Translations under genes and position numbers: made by a program | In this document: positions 22,901-37,900 of the stretch, piece by piece | How positions within the stretch are numbered: position 1 is the first letter of the stretch | Layout of the letters: each line of letters starts with the position of its first letter | Notes under the pieces: model-generated | Seen by the model: only the letters and a program-made list of their open reading frames with translations | Told to the model about the DNA's origin: nothing | Databases searched by the model: none | NCBI GenBank assembly: GCA_951640165.1 | Contig: OX621241.1 | Coordinates: forward strand, 14,513,001-14,577,000 | DNA: 64,000 nt | Direction: 5' to 3' | From: Pseudoips prasinana | Taxonomy: Eukaryota; Arthropoda; Insecta; Lepidoptera; Nolidae

Positions 22901-25900
22901 GTTTAATTATATTACATATTTAATAAAAACATCGTAACATTCACAACATGGCCAAATTGGGGAATGCTGATACATATGAATTGAGTAAAGTAAAAACACG
23001 AATAAATGAGATTCTTAGAAAACGTAGGCAGAATATTTATAGCAAGATTAAATTGCAAGCTGCACTTGCGTAGGTTGAAGATATGTATAAAACCAAATAA
23101 GGAATTCCGTAAAAGCAACACGCAGTTTTCCTTAGAAGTAAAATATTAATTTAATTAGCGATTTAATTTTAGTACTTCAAGACATTGAACTTGTTTGTAA
23201 GCCACTGTTTATTTTTTTTAATTTATTTATTTATTTAACACCATATAATTAACATGACAAGTTTAGACCCAATGCGTTAATTATTTATAAGAACAGTTCG
23301 TACAGTTTAGTGCTAGCAGGATGATGAATAAATTCAACAAGACTGCTAACTGAAAATTAAGACTTAATAAGTAGGTACAGTAAAAAGTTTTTAACTTCCT
23401 AAGCGTAGCGATATCCTTTCTATAGCTGCTAGTGTCAACTCAAGACTAATTTACACAAGAACTACTGCCAAAACCCACCACCACAGCGAAGTTTCATATT
23501 GAATTTTATGAATAACGTTTAGTATTGAAGTGGGGATTGTTTTATCTCTAAATGGTACAAATGATTTCGTTAATGAACCGTAGAGGTGACACTCACAATT
23601 AGTTCGAGTTATCATTTAGTGAAAACAAACAGCACAGTTGTATAAATAAAACATTTTATCGTTTACAGCATTGAATGGTTGGTATTCCCGACATAATGAT
23701 TTGTCGCCTAATAAATATACTTACTTACTGCTTCTAGAACTTTGTTGAATAGTTTACAAGAAATGTCTCTGGTTTCACTAGTTATTTTACAAAATGTATT
23801 GGATAAAAAGTAATACAGTTAGTCTTTCGATAATTCTTTGGTCAGATCCTAGACGTGACTCTTACGAACGTGACGTGATCTTCTGTCTTTATAAAGAGTT
23901 ATCTTGAATTATAAGCATACTCTAAGACTTTTTTGGAAATTCTACCACTAAAGATGTGAATGATATGATGGCTTTGGACGGTTATTTGGAAGACCATCAT
24001 TTTCAAAGTGACACGGATGACATTTTGTATCCAGGTTTTAGGTAATTTAGGTTCTTTTTGAAATTCCATCCTTCTTTAATGCAATAGGGGTCGGAAGTCT
24101 GAATAGAATGTCCGACAATTTTTAAGTTAAAAGATTTATATTGTCTTTCTGAAATAACATTATATTAAACGTAGCATGACAACAACAATAACGGATTCGT
24201 TAAAAAATAACATATTATTTAGGTTTCATAAATGTCATGGGAAATGAAAGTATGAGTAGGATTCTTTGTATTTTTTTCAATATCTTAATAAATATTTAAA
24301 CTCCTCAATATAAATAAACGTAAGGGAGAAAATCTCCTTCTATACAATTAAATGAATGAATAAATGCCCCCGACACAAACTTAATTGTATTTCTTTCTAA
24401 CAAAATTCTTATGAGAAGAACAGGGCATCTGAGGTTGTTTAAATTTAGTTAAAATACTGCGCAAAATATTGAGGGAAAAATAGGCAACACTTAAAACCTG
24501 CCAACCAGTGGCCAGTGCTCATAATTAAAAGCAGTTTCAGTAGTTTAAAAGTTCTAGGTATACCCTGTTCTTTAGTTTAAGATTAGGGTGAAACATTAGC
24601 TTAGGTTTAACATTAATTAAGGACCTACCACGAAAATCAAGGGGCAGGTCCCACATTCATTCTATGAGGGATAAAAGCCACATATCGTCTGACCATAAGT
24701 GGACATTTCATCCATATCGCCCAGATGAGTCACCGCCAACGGCTATGCGTTTCACAAAAAAAATATGCGCTTATGATCACTCTGTGGTATCCGTTAACTG
24801 AGATTTTTCCGATCCGGTATGTCCTTCAAGGCGCGAGCCTATTCATTTCTTAAAGCAATGCCGTAAATAGCGTCTTATGTGCCCTATGCCAGCTTCTATA
24901 AATTCCTTGTTTTTTAGATATTATAGCTTACGGCATTGCGAGTGTCCATGGGCGGCGGTGAACACTTACCGTCAGGTGACCGGCCTGCTCTGTTGTCTTG
25001 CAAATTTTAAAACAATAATAATTGATGACAGGTAAAGAAATTGTTAATGGTGATTTACTTCATGATCCTTATCCTTCCTGCCTTCTCCAATGAGCTAAGT
25101 CAACTTTATTTCCATGACCACAACATTACCATAACAATGCTTTTACCTGGAATATATTCCGTAAAGTAGCTCATATATTAAATAAACGCTATGGAGGTCA
25201 AATAGCGTACTCAAATTTTGCTACAGTTTAGCGCCACACAATGGTCACGTTTAGGGTAACTAGAACTGAAGCCTACTTACGCAGTACCATTCGATCCTTT
25301 ATAACTGCAGTCTGATTGGTTTGTTGACAATCTATACAAATAAGTTTTTAAACACGAACAGGTAAACGAACCATGAATCACGGACTGAGAAATATTTAGG
25401 TGAGTCACAAATGTCGACTTATGACAAGATACATCCCCACCGTTTATAATTCACATATTGTCACAGGTTAGTGGTATGGATACCGTTTACTTAACTGCCT
25501 CATTGGTCTAATGGTATTGTCTTCAGCCGTAAAGAATTCGATCCTGGGATTGAAACCGGTTTCAAACAAAAGTGTTATTAAGATTATTCTGGCAAGAAAA
25601 GCACCCAGAAGCAGCCCGGAATCTGGATGTTGGCGATGCTATGCCCCTGTTCCTTAAAGATATCGATCCTGTCCGTGATCTGCCCCTAGCATGTCGGATA
25701 GTCATCCCATAGGATAATAGTGAGATTGCGATAGCGCCGTAACTGAAATTAGGCTAGTAGCTCTATTCTATTATACCGTTTAGGAGAATATTAGGCTACT
25801 GTATATGAAATGTATTTTGGGACATGTCTAATGGTGCATCAGAAAATTATGTAGATAACGATAATACTTTGATTTATTGAAAAAGATTAACAACAAATCT

Positions 25901-28900
25901 GAACATATGACAACACGTTGATATGGCTTTTGTTCTTAATACGCACAGTCTTAATACCTCCCCCTCGTTTTATTTGGACTTTTTATATAGTTTTAATAAT
26001 TGCGCCGAGCGTTAAGAGCGTTCCTTACTACGGTAAGACTATCTGTATAATTTCTTCGACATGCCAAACGTATTTATTTTTTTATTCTGTCGTACCTATA
26101 CAGAATTTATCTGGTGTACCTACTCCTTTGTTATGTTGCGGAATAAAAACATAAACTAATAATTAATATTTACGCACTGTACCTCAAAACTTAACCGGTC
26201 GAGAGAGTTATATCGAAATATTATGAGATTATGGGTTAGTATTAAAAGTAAAAGAGATTTGGAATGAATAATATGCTATGATTTGCAATGTAAATCCCTT
26301 CTATATCGAAAACTTTAATAACGGAAGCCTCCCCGACACCCCAAAACAATAACTTTATCTAAAGCAATTTTTCCTGCAACCCTCGGTTAGGGTGGGTGAG
26401 TTTAATGGGAATTTTAGATAGGCCGACCTTGCGTTGCTATTGAGATATTTATATATGTATACTAACATTATCATCATTCATATTTTGTATTATTCTAGAT
26501 TGTAAAATAATGTTTTTCATTACAGGTACGTTCTGAAGAGTCTCTCCTTTCTCCCGAAAAGACAACAAAAAGTCCACGATGGGTACGTTTGACTTTTCAT
26601 TTATCAGGTGGCGGTTATTTTATAAAGTTAAGGTTTTTATTATATCATAATTATTTCTCTAGTAAAACACTTGGATCTACATAGCAAGTAGCTTGAACGT
26701 TTTATTTTAAAACACTGTTTAAATAAGTTCTGGGTCGTTGCAGTGAAATAAAGAACACTTAATCTTAACCACTCTACATGGACACATTCATTTCTTTTCT
26801 CTGCTAGAATGACTGCACGTGTGGGTCAGCGGTTAAGACAATCGCCTCGGCGCTTCGTGTCCCGGGTTTGATTCCCCAACAGGCCAACTATTAGTAGTTG
26901 TTTAAAAAAAAATCCTTTGTCGTTTACAATTATATGTTTGTAAGGAATCCCGCGTCACAAACATTAATTTCCCTAACGCGAGCGTTGCCTTTAAAAATAA
27001 AAGGGATCCAGTGCTGTACTTTATATATTTACCTGAAAGTACTTTATATAATTAATTACAAATGTGATTTATTATCCGAACTCTTATAGAGATCGTAACG
27101 CGATATAGCAATTTGTAGCGCCATCTTTTATCTTCTAACTAGATTAATAACCAAGTACAAGTTTGATCCTGAGATAACTAAACATTATTATTATTTGTAT
27201 TAAGAGTCTATGTAATAGGTATAAATAACACAGACCTTGATTGAATGGAATAATATGGTTAATTTGGTAGCTGCTTATAAATTATTTATTATACCTAGCC
27301 GAAAATCGGCTTACGTCCACTCGGACTCGTTTAAAAAGTATATCAAAAATATCAGCAAAACTAGTTTTTGCTTAATGGGATTAAGTGAGTAACATGTTCT
27401 TCGCTCGACATACCTCTCTGTAACGTAATGTGGCTTACTGCGTCACTAAGCAAACACATGCCGAGCGCTTGCCACGCCACAAAGGCAGTGGATATATTTA
27501 CATATACATACATATCTCTTAAATGTATATGGATACTTATAATTACAAGCCGTGCCCCGCAGTTCAACTAGCATTTAACTTTATAAATTATAACATATGC
27601 GTTATTCGGATATATAAGCTATACAAAGTTTCATCATAATCCGTTCCGTAGTTTTTGCGTTAAAGAGTAGCAAACATCCATACATCCATCCATACTCACA
27701 AACTTTCGCATTTATAATTTTAGTAGGATTACAAACTGCATAACCTTTCTTTATTATTTTTAAAGTTACCGATACAATGTATTTGCATTGCAATGACCCT
27801 TCTTAACTAATGAATAAAACTTCATATCGTGCGTAAAGGAACTACTCTTACAATTATATACCTATAAATAACCAATCTGAGTAATTAAATGATAATACTG
27901 CCTTTGCATACATAATGAACTAGAAATAATCTAATTAATAATAAGAACCGCGCGGTCCACCTGCGTAAGATTAAAATTGAACAGAGAGACAAGCGGAAGT
28001 CATAAAATCTTCGCGGTTGACTTAGAATTAAGTAGTTTATAACACAATATGAGTAAGAACGTATACACAGTCTAATACCGTCTTCCTATTATTAAACCAG
28101 AGCGTAATTACTATGCTAATAATTTGTCAACTTTCTATCCTTGACTTTAATAAAACTTTTTTTTAAATTATTTTACTGTGATGTATATAGTCCTTTTAAT
28201 TAGGTACCGTTCCAAATATATATCAACACCAATTCTGTTTCTAATATAAATCCATAATTTGCCATACTCTCATTCATTTTTCCACTCTTTCCTGTGCGGT
28301 TCCATTTGCTCATTTTGCCATTTTCGTCTACCCCGAGCATTGAAAGAAGGATAAACTTTTATAAGGATATCAAATAATAAATTAACTGTTTTAAAACTCC
28401 GCCAAAGTAGGGAACTCTCATATTAAATTTACTTAAATAACATAATATCTACCATATCTTTCATACCTAACTGTGTCTGTAAATAGTCTCTCACAATCGA
28501 TTTGGCCCATTTTAAATAATTACCAAAACAGTTTTCCGTTTTTTTTTTCAAATCATTTAAAATCGATAGATCTTTATAGGGCATGCAACGCCAATGGAGG
28601 TTGTTATTGGGACATCAAAATAATCATTTAACGAATACTACTTTGATCACTTTAGATCGAAGATTCCGCCGCTGACGACAATTTTTCCAAGTAGGTAGCA
28701 TTTTCTATGAACGGGTTGTCATCAGTGAATTATGACTTATTGTTATTCACTGGTCGTTAAAATGTTTTTATATTAGTATGTATATCAAAGTACTACAAAT
28801 ATGCCTGATATTTGATCGCACGGGTCGTTAGATAGAAATACAGATCCTATGAGAGACGTGATCAAATAATATCCACTAACTATTACTTTTGATAGTTACC

Positions 28901-31900
28901 AATGATACCCTGATTAGTATACACAGTAAATGAGAGACCGTCTCCCGTCTACCAGTATCTCTAAACTTATTCGTTTTGCATGGGTCCGTATTATGAAGTC
29001 ACACAAAGCCGAAAAAGAATATCACCACCCTAATTCATCGTCTGGGGGACGTAGATGTCGCCCCGAGGGAATATCTCTGAGTTCAAGCAGCAGCGTCTCT
29101 CTGTGTACTATGACGTCCATCAAGACTGGCGATTATGACATATTCCTCGAAATTATAGTCACAACATTGGCAGATGATAATGACAAAGCCTTTTATGAAA
29201 ATATATCATTGAATCAATTTGCTTGATGTTCAATCAGCTTTAGTACAGACTTTCAAACTTTAAAGACAACAGATAAAATAAACTAATTCGATTTTTTGTG
29301 ATTAAATAGTCTACAAAGAGTTGTGTTTAAAATTGTATTAGGTCTTTACCTATGAAATTGCCGTTCTGCAGTACTGGCCATTTCAAATCAAAATAATTTT
29401 TGTTTGGCTAAGAATTCTAATTTCAAATTAATTTTATTTTAAAAACATGGATTCTTTTTTCCAAAAGTAGTCATTTCTTTATTGATTAGTGTTACATTTT
29501 CATCGCATTTCAATCTTTTTCGTCATCATGGATACGTTAAAAATTCGAGTAATTATGGAATATGAGTACCGTCGTGGCAGCAACGCGGCACAAGCGGCAC
29601 GCAACATCAACGACGTTTACGGAGCTAACACTACAAACCAACGCACCACCTGTTATTGGTTTGCTCGCTTCCGTTCTGGAAATTTCGACCTGAAAAATGA
29701 ACCTCGCGGTCGTCCGAAGACTTTGGTCGACAATGACGAATTAAAGGCGGTTGTGGAAGCTGATGATACACAATCTACGGCTGAATTAGCAGCAGCTTTC
29801 GACGTTAGCGTCAAAACAATATTGGTCCATTTGCGTCAAATTGGCAAGGTAAAAAAGCTTGACAAATGGGTGCCCCACGAACTCAATGATCGCCAGCGCG
29901 AAGTACGCGTCGAGACGTGCCTTGCACTGCTCAACAGACACACAAATGAAGGAATTTTGAACCGCATTGTTACCTGCGATGAAAAATGGATTCTGTTTGA
30001 TAACCGCAAGCGCTCAGCAAGTTGGTTGGATCCTGGTTCAGCACCTAAACAATGCCCTAAACGAAAACTTACCCCTAGAAAAGTGATGGTCACTGTTTGG
30101 TGGTCTAGCGCCGGTGTGATTCATCACAGCTTCTTACCAAACGGGGTGAGCATTACTGCAGATGTGTACTGTGAAGAACTGAGCACAATGATGGAGAAGC
30201 TGGCGCATCTCCAACCAGCATTGGTCAATCGCTCGTCTCCGCTGCTCCTGCACGACAACGCGCGACCTCATACTGCACAGCAGACGGTCTCCAAGTTGCA
30301 AGAACTGGGGTTGGAAGCTCTCCGTCATCCGCCCTACTCACCAGACCTTGCGCCTACAGACTACTACTTTTTCCAGAATTTGGATAACTTCTTGGCGGGA
30401 AAAAAATTCAATACCCGAGAGGCAGTACAAAATGCCTTTGAAGAATTTGTTGCCTCCCGTCCAGCTGATTTCTTTAAGAAGGGCATCAATAAACTGCCAC
30501 TGCGATGGCAAAGATGCATTGATTGCATGGGTGATTACTTCGATTAATACAAATAAAAAAATTCATGAAAAAAATTCGTTTAAATTTTTTCATACAAAAC
30601 GGCAATTTCATAGGTAAAGACCTATTATTAAGAATTACTCAATCGACGTAAACGTAATATCTTAGCTACCGAACTAACTATTATCTACATTCTTATCAAA
30701 TTTTTTGAATATAAATTGTATCATACGATGACACACAACACACTATCAATGGTTGCATGACTTCATCTGAAGATTTTTTGTGTAAAATTAATAGAAATAT
30801 TTTTCCTTTATCATCATCGACCAACCAAACTACACATGACTCATAACATGCTTTTAAATACATAAGTAGACATTTTATCAATAAAGGAGTGTATACTACG
30901 ACCAAAGATATGCTAAATTATACGAACGCAAATAAACAAACCACAATTCCTGGTACAAACCCAATAAATAAATAACTTAGGGACTGATAAGATATCACGC
31001 CAATAGAATAGTGTGTATTACTTAACAATTGATAATAATATCTAGTTAATAAGGAATCGAAACTTTTTACGCAATGATAAAGATTTAATCAATAATAAGC
31101 CTACTCATATATACATTGAATTTCGATAAGTACTATTTTTTGCAACAAGCTTTCGAATCGTGCTAATATTCGTGAAAGTCCCACAAAGGCGAACAGGATG
31201 TCAGTGGTCTGAGTCATAGTAGGTTGTAATCGGCGCACGCGCAGGTAACCTCTACTATACTTAATATGTGCCTTAATAACAGTATGTGCGATACTGATAA
31301 GCGGCCACGTGAGCCGGCGATGAGTCAGCGAGAGATTTCTAACTTTATCAAATATTAAAAGTAGTAAATAGGGAATACAGTTCACATGGACTTATTTACA
31401 GATTTTTTTATTTTGTAAGTACTACTGCCATAATATTAATAAATAGGCTGTATTCTAAAAAGGTTAGGTTCCAATGTATGATTCATTTTACTAACAATGA
31501 TGATATCATATAATCAATATAGGTAATGCTCTTAATTCTAGTTTGTAGTAATAATAGGTTCGATTATTTTTGCAGATATACTCAATATTTTAATAGCCAA
31601 ACATTTAATGGCAGAAATAATAAAAAATATAATAATAATAATAAAATCTTTATTGTCTCTAATTAATAAAAATTTATACAAAATTGAGACATCCCCAGTA
31701 AGTAAAGTAATGATTACGAGTAGACTGGGACACCAATGCCAATATTGGTGTCCCATTCTACTCGTACCAAACTAAATAGTCAACTCTTAAAGAGACAATA
31801 AATATTACAACACTATGCACGTTGCAAATAATATCAGTGTTTAGTGAATGAATGAGAATTAGTCATCAGTTGGATTACTGAATGTGTAGGTGAAGTTTTT

Positions 31901-34900
31901 CAAATTAGATTGTAAGAGTCTTAGCGCATGTTGTCAAACGAGACATTTTTCACGGTGCATAACATAAACATCACGAATTACTTTACTTTAACTAAACCTG
32001 TGATTTTAGTTATGTATATTTGTATACATACATACGATGTGGACATTGCCGGATTGCAGTCACAATCAAAATATAGCATCTGAATTTACTTAAGTAATTG
32101 ACCCTACAGATTCTTCCAAACAGACTTCTAAAAACAAAAACTAAGTTAAGTTGAAGTTAGTAAGTACGCAGGCAGACCATATGATGTTGTATGGTCCTAC
32201 TTTTATGAATGAAACTACTCATGTTTGTATTTAGTCATCTATCTGGGAAACCGTTACGTGGTTCTTGGAACTGCATCATAACAGTAAGATGACTCAATCA
32301 GGCAAGTATATAACTAATCATAGTGTGGAGGAGGTATTGTTCTAAGAGCCGTCATTAAATCGCGAACCTCTATAGAAATTGGAAAAAGGAAAAGGATGTG
32401 TCATTAATAAAGTCAACAAACAATTGGTATGTTATTGTATTGTAATAATTTGATACCAGATATCGGGCAATGGCATAATCTTTTCTGATTATTTTGACGA
32501 ACACTACCCCGCAAATGTATAGATCTAGCAATAAGTTAATGCAATTTCGGAAAATGTAATTAAACACTAACGGCTGTCTCAATCAGACATTTGAATCTAT
32601 TTGACTTGAATATGAGCACTTCCAAATATGTATACGATTAAAGATAGATAATACATTTCAAAAAACATCAGTAATTTTAATTGTATACCTATTCTCTATT
32701 CAGCTTCGATAACAGAGGATATTATTTATACTGATTAGCAAACTACGTATTAAATTAATTAAACAACCTCCGAAATGCCCTTATTCAAAATTCCGGCTTA
32801 AGTTAATCGTAAACTGCGTTTACTCTTATTATTACTACAGATGAATAATGCATGGTTACTCACGAAGTAAGTGAACATTAAATTCGTTACAGTGCCCCGA
32901 TTCGAATCGTTCATTTATTTTAGGTATATTTGGCTTCATTTTGCTCTGAATATGAATCATGGTTGTAATTTACAGTTTTCAAGAAAATATTAGTCAGTAT
33001 GGCTAGCTCTTTAGCTATAATATGTTAAGTATTAGCTTCATTATTTAAGACATTGTAGGTAAAAAAATAATAGTAGTTCCTGCCATAGTCAGTTTTGGCA
33101 ACTTCAGCAAGTTGAATGCTTCTGCTTAACTGCCCAACATTAGCAAACCTCTCCATATTTAGTGTTTTTAAATTATTGTGTCTGAAAACTACCGAAGATG
33201 AGTACTCCAGATCATGAATGACTGCTTGGGAACAATTGTCACATAACCTGATAATCAAGTTAAATAAGAAGATTTAATCCAAAAAATTGGAGGACTCGCA
33301 CAACATTGTCTTAATTTCGATGAACATTGGAGATCTCTAAAGGTTAGCCTTTCTTACTTTTTAAAATATCTTAAAATGTATGGAAATTCAAGGGTAAATA
33401 ATGGCGGGTACAAAATTTAATCCCTATCACTATTCCTATTCACCCCGTTTTACCGTTATTTTATTCAAATATTATCTAATGATTAAGTGAGATCTGGAAT
33501 AAAAGCCTCGAAGCTAGCTAGGCGTAATTAGCTCTGAAAAAATGTGTTTGACCGTCCGATTTGAATATGATTAATAGTTCAACGTACTTTTCTAAGCCCA
33601 TATTCTTATTTTAGCTTCGTATCTTGTACAATACATACTATGTAGTATGATTATCGATGATCGATCGATAATAGAGGCCATAATCATCAATTGGGGAATA
33701 TGGTCGGAGTAAGCTGATGGTTACTATATAAACTTACATTTTTATATCTAGGGTCAACCAACATGTACAATATATAAGTTAAGTGCCTGCATAAAAGTAA
33801 AGTGTAGTAGTGTTTTTTCATTTATATAATTCTGTATGCCTAACAGGAAGAACATGGATGTATTCATAACCTATGTTCACAAAATAAATTGATTTGATTT
33901 GATTTCATATAACAATAACGTATAGTAATATATGGAATATAACAAACAGACAATTGACGCTATTGCTATTATCAGAAATTATCAATAAATGACAGACATT
34001 AAACTCCATTTAAGGTTCGGCAATTCTATTTAATTATCCCACTCTAATGGACAGTGCCCATAATAAATAACTGTCTGTCATCATCAAATAGATGGAATCG
34101 GTATTTGAAAGGAAATCTGATATAATATTCGTTTAATTATGTGTGTCGATGATTCGCTGTGCGAGTATCTTGCTGACATTGAAAGTTCGTTGACTTATTA
34201 CGACGACAGAAGTGGCTGGGTCTCCCTTCCCTTGAGCTTTTTTATAACCTAATCTATTGTATGTCTGTTAAACTCTTATATTCAGTACCATGTTAAATTA
34301 CAATATAGTTTACAAAAATACGTTAATATTTTCATGTGTTTAGGAAGTTCTTATGTATACATACATTACTTAAAATTGATACATTGCATAGAACTCTCCT
34401 TTTAACCGCTCTATCTTTACGAAATTTTGTCAAATTCAATATATATATATTGAAATATATGACCCTCAATTAAGTATAGGACGCATAGACATAACAGGGA
34501 GTACGAGGGTAGGGGAAGGACCAGATATTGATAAGATCCAAGTTTCTCATCGAAGTTATCCGTGAGACGGATGCAAAGACCCGTGGGTGGAACCCCTCTA
34601 CCCCGCGCCTCGCTCGACTCGCCCATTCTAATTAGCCCATTGTGGTCGCCGGTTAAAGTTTGCGACCGGCCGGCCGGCAGTCATGCCGGTGCCGCCGCTA
34701 CAGTGACACGTACTGTCGATACGAGTTTGTACTCCGACACGCGTCTGTGATGTCGATAAGTGATCGACAGTGCTCTTCGTTGATAACAACTAACTTTATC
34801 TCGTTTTGTTAGTTCCATTATGTGATTTCAACGGCTACAGTATTTTAGTTAACGTTAATAGTGTTGGTTGTTGCCGCAGTACAAGGTAAATCCATTATGT

Positions 34901-37900
34901 TCTACTCGTATACTATTAAACTGGGACTATTGTGCGGCTATCAGCGGATACAACAAATCCATGTTCCGAATAGGTATCTACGTACACTAAGTTTGTCGGA
35001 TAATCTCTTTGTTTCACTGAAATACTGACCACTATTTTAATGGGCATTCATACAAATGAAAATAAATAGACTGCTTTTAATCATCATGAACTCATACGCT
35101 GTGTTTTTGAGATCGATTAGATTGAGGGTTTGGGGAGGGTCAAGAATTGGCATAGGTATTTATCCAGTACATGCAAAACTATGTGTAAAACTACAAGAAG
35201 ATATTCTCCTATTCCTTTCTTAAAGGCCGGCAACGCACTTACGACTCCTCTGGTGTTATGAGTGTCCATGGGCTGCGGTGACTTACCATCAGGTGGCCCA
35301 ATTGCACGTTTGCCTTGGTATTATAGGTATACGAAATAAAAAAAACCCGATTGATATTACAAACTTGACTCAGTACGTGCGGATATGTATAGAATTAATA
35401 TGATTTTATAGGTACCTTATGATGAGTGTAAAGTATGTACATATAGATATTAATTATACTAAGTTTTTTTTTGTAAATATACCGTTTTTACAGTAAGTAG
35501 GAAGTATGGTGCGCTCAACATATACTGTTTTTTGAAGACATCATGCAAGTATTAAATCGGTTCGGATCTTAATACTCACTAAAGAAACAATAAATAAATA
35601 ATCATGTTCCGTTTATGTTTTGAATTAAAACTTAACCGATTAAATTTTACTATTAGTACTAATTTCAACTATATTTGCACCTCATTAAAATGAGAGAGAG
35701 AACGCTAATTATGTAGGCCAAGTGTAAACTTTACTCAACCGGATTGTACCTAAGTACTGACAAACTTCATAAGAATACTGCTGCACAAATTGAATATGTA
35801 TCAACGATTTGTTTACTTTCTTCTATAGCCAAGCGTACCGGGTTACATGTATTATAAAATAGAATGTATTATTTTAACAGTTTGAATACCTTTTCAATGT
35901 GTTCTCACTTCAGTCATATAAATTTAATTCGATTCAATATGATACTCAAATGCACTCATATTATTTCATACTTATGTAATAAAACGAAGTACTTAACTCA
36001 TCGAGTTGTGCCTATAGTGAAACAAAATGATTGTGCATGCCAAACTAACCTTCGCTAATAATGTTCCTTGATCGGCATGCAACGACCACTGCAATGTGCT
36101 GCATCTGGCATTAGCCAGTACATTAAGGTGCATTATAAATGTCCGGTCAACTGTACACGGGAACTTGACGTCAATATCTATAGACATAAGATGCAATTTT
36201 GAAGTAGTAATGAGGGAAGCGAGAAAATAAAATCAATTTCAAAATGCAGAATAGTTACCGTGAAAGTCGTTCTCAGAAGTGAGCAGTGTCCATCGACGTG
36301 ATGGGCATAGGGATCGTCGCATTATTTTTCCTGCTCATTAATTTCGATTTATGTCAAGTAGGCATTGCTGGCTTGTGAGCGTTTCGCAGTTATTATAAGT
36401 AGGTACCTAATGCATTTTGCATATCTTTTATGTTTACGAGAATAGGGCTATAAATCTATGTTTTTATTAGACGTAGAGTCACTTCAATAAGTCTGCAGGC
36501 AGTCTTACGGGTTTAATGGATAATTTAGCCGAGGTTTCGTATGTTACTACAGCAACAAGGACAATATTTTCAAATAAATAGGGAATTTAAAATCGCAAAT
36601 TCACAGTTTTAATTTTCCTTCAAAGTATATTTTAAAATGATGCAATAAATGTCACACTCAAAGTTCGTATTCGGTACATAAAAAACAGCTTTATCGAGAA
36701 ATAAAAAGCTGGTAGGCATACGAGGTCCTAACATAAAATAGCCGAACTTGGCGCTGTTTAAAGCAGGATATTTTGCCCTAAAAGCCATACATATGTATAT
36801 TTTAAACCTGCATACACTGCTTTTCGAAGCGTTAGAAGCGAAGCACAGTGGTTCGTGTAGAACAAGCTAGCTGGACAATATTATTTGTTTCGATTTTTAT
36901 TTATAAATGAGGTTATTAAGCAAAGATATAAGGGTCATAATACTATTTGAGGTCCATTGGTCGTTTGAGCAGGTATAGTGAAATAAAAACACAATATTTT
37001 TTTAAACAATTTTATAAATAAATTTAACTATAAATGTAACTATAAAATCTAATATCAGATACATAAAATACCTACTTAAAAACTAAATCGATCACTCATC
37101 ATCACTATCATCAGATGAATCATCCATTGAATAGTCATGATCATGAGTGGCAGAACTATGAAAACTAGAAACTATATTAACATTTTGTTCCTTAAAGCTA
37201 GGTTGAACTAATAAATCTAGGACTTCGATAGGGAATGAACCTATTTTCTTCCGGGGAATTTCTCTTAAATCATTTATTACAGGGTCAGATGTTATCAATA
37301 ACATATTAAGTAAATCTCTATTCGTAGCTATTCTTTGCACAGCTGCTATTTCTTGCACAGCTGCTCCACTTTTCAGCCAATTTTGAAGAATATTTTGAGA
37401 TGATGACCTTGACGTCTCTCAGGGACTGCTCCGTAACACCATCAAAGTCATGTCTCAAAGATATAAACCGAAAGAGCTCCACGTTTCGCGTTTCCTTCGG
37501 GTGTTTTAGCCATTCTTCAAAAAAGTCCATTTTTGAGACGGTGAAAACTGTTTAAAGAAAAAAAAAGAAAAAAATTAGTTGTGCAAATAATTCGCAATAT
37601 TTTTTTCTACTAATTACTACTAGATACTTGTGAGAATCATATAAAATAGATTTTACAGAGTGGACATGAGTGGACATGTAATATTTTGACTATTGAATTC
37701 AAAAATATGGGTGAAAAAGTCCACTTTTATCGAAACATTTAATTTAATAAAATTAAATAATGAAGATCCTGTGACAAAAATTAACTAAAACAAAACTACT
37801 TACCCTTATGTACACAATCCATCACAAAAACACTATCACAAATTTCTTTTAGTGACTTAAAATAATGTTAACAATATGGTGTAAAAATGCAAATGAATGC

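Larger units (their letters stand above)
19911..26525 (+). other. SARM1 intron 1 (6.6 kb)
   Basis: Apart from a LINE tail at 24840-25025 and a SINE A at 25490-25805 I see no named element. A GC-richer stretch at 22560-22720 could be regulatory, but nothing specific supports that. Confidence 0.5.

Noticed and set aside
28930..29226. 98-codon Ser-rich frame in SARM1 intron 2
   Set aside because: No family signature, and part of it resembles 39815-39880, suggesting repeat sequence rather than a gene.
34562..34750. 62-codon frame in the CpG island of intron 2 as a coding first exon
   Set aside because: The frame stops before the only good donor (34885), so it cannot be spliced to exon 3 as coding; the island is kept only as a promoter candidate.
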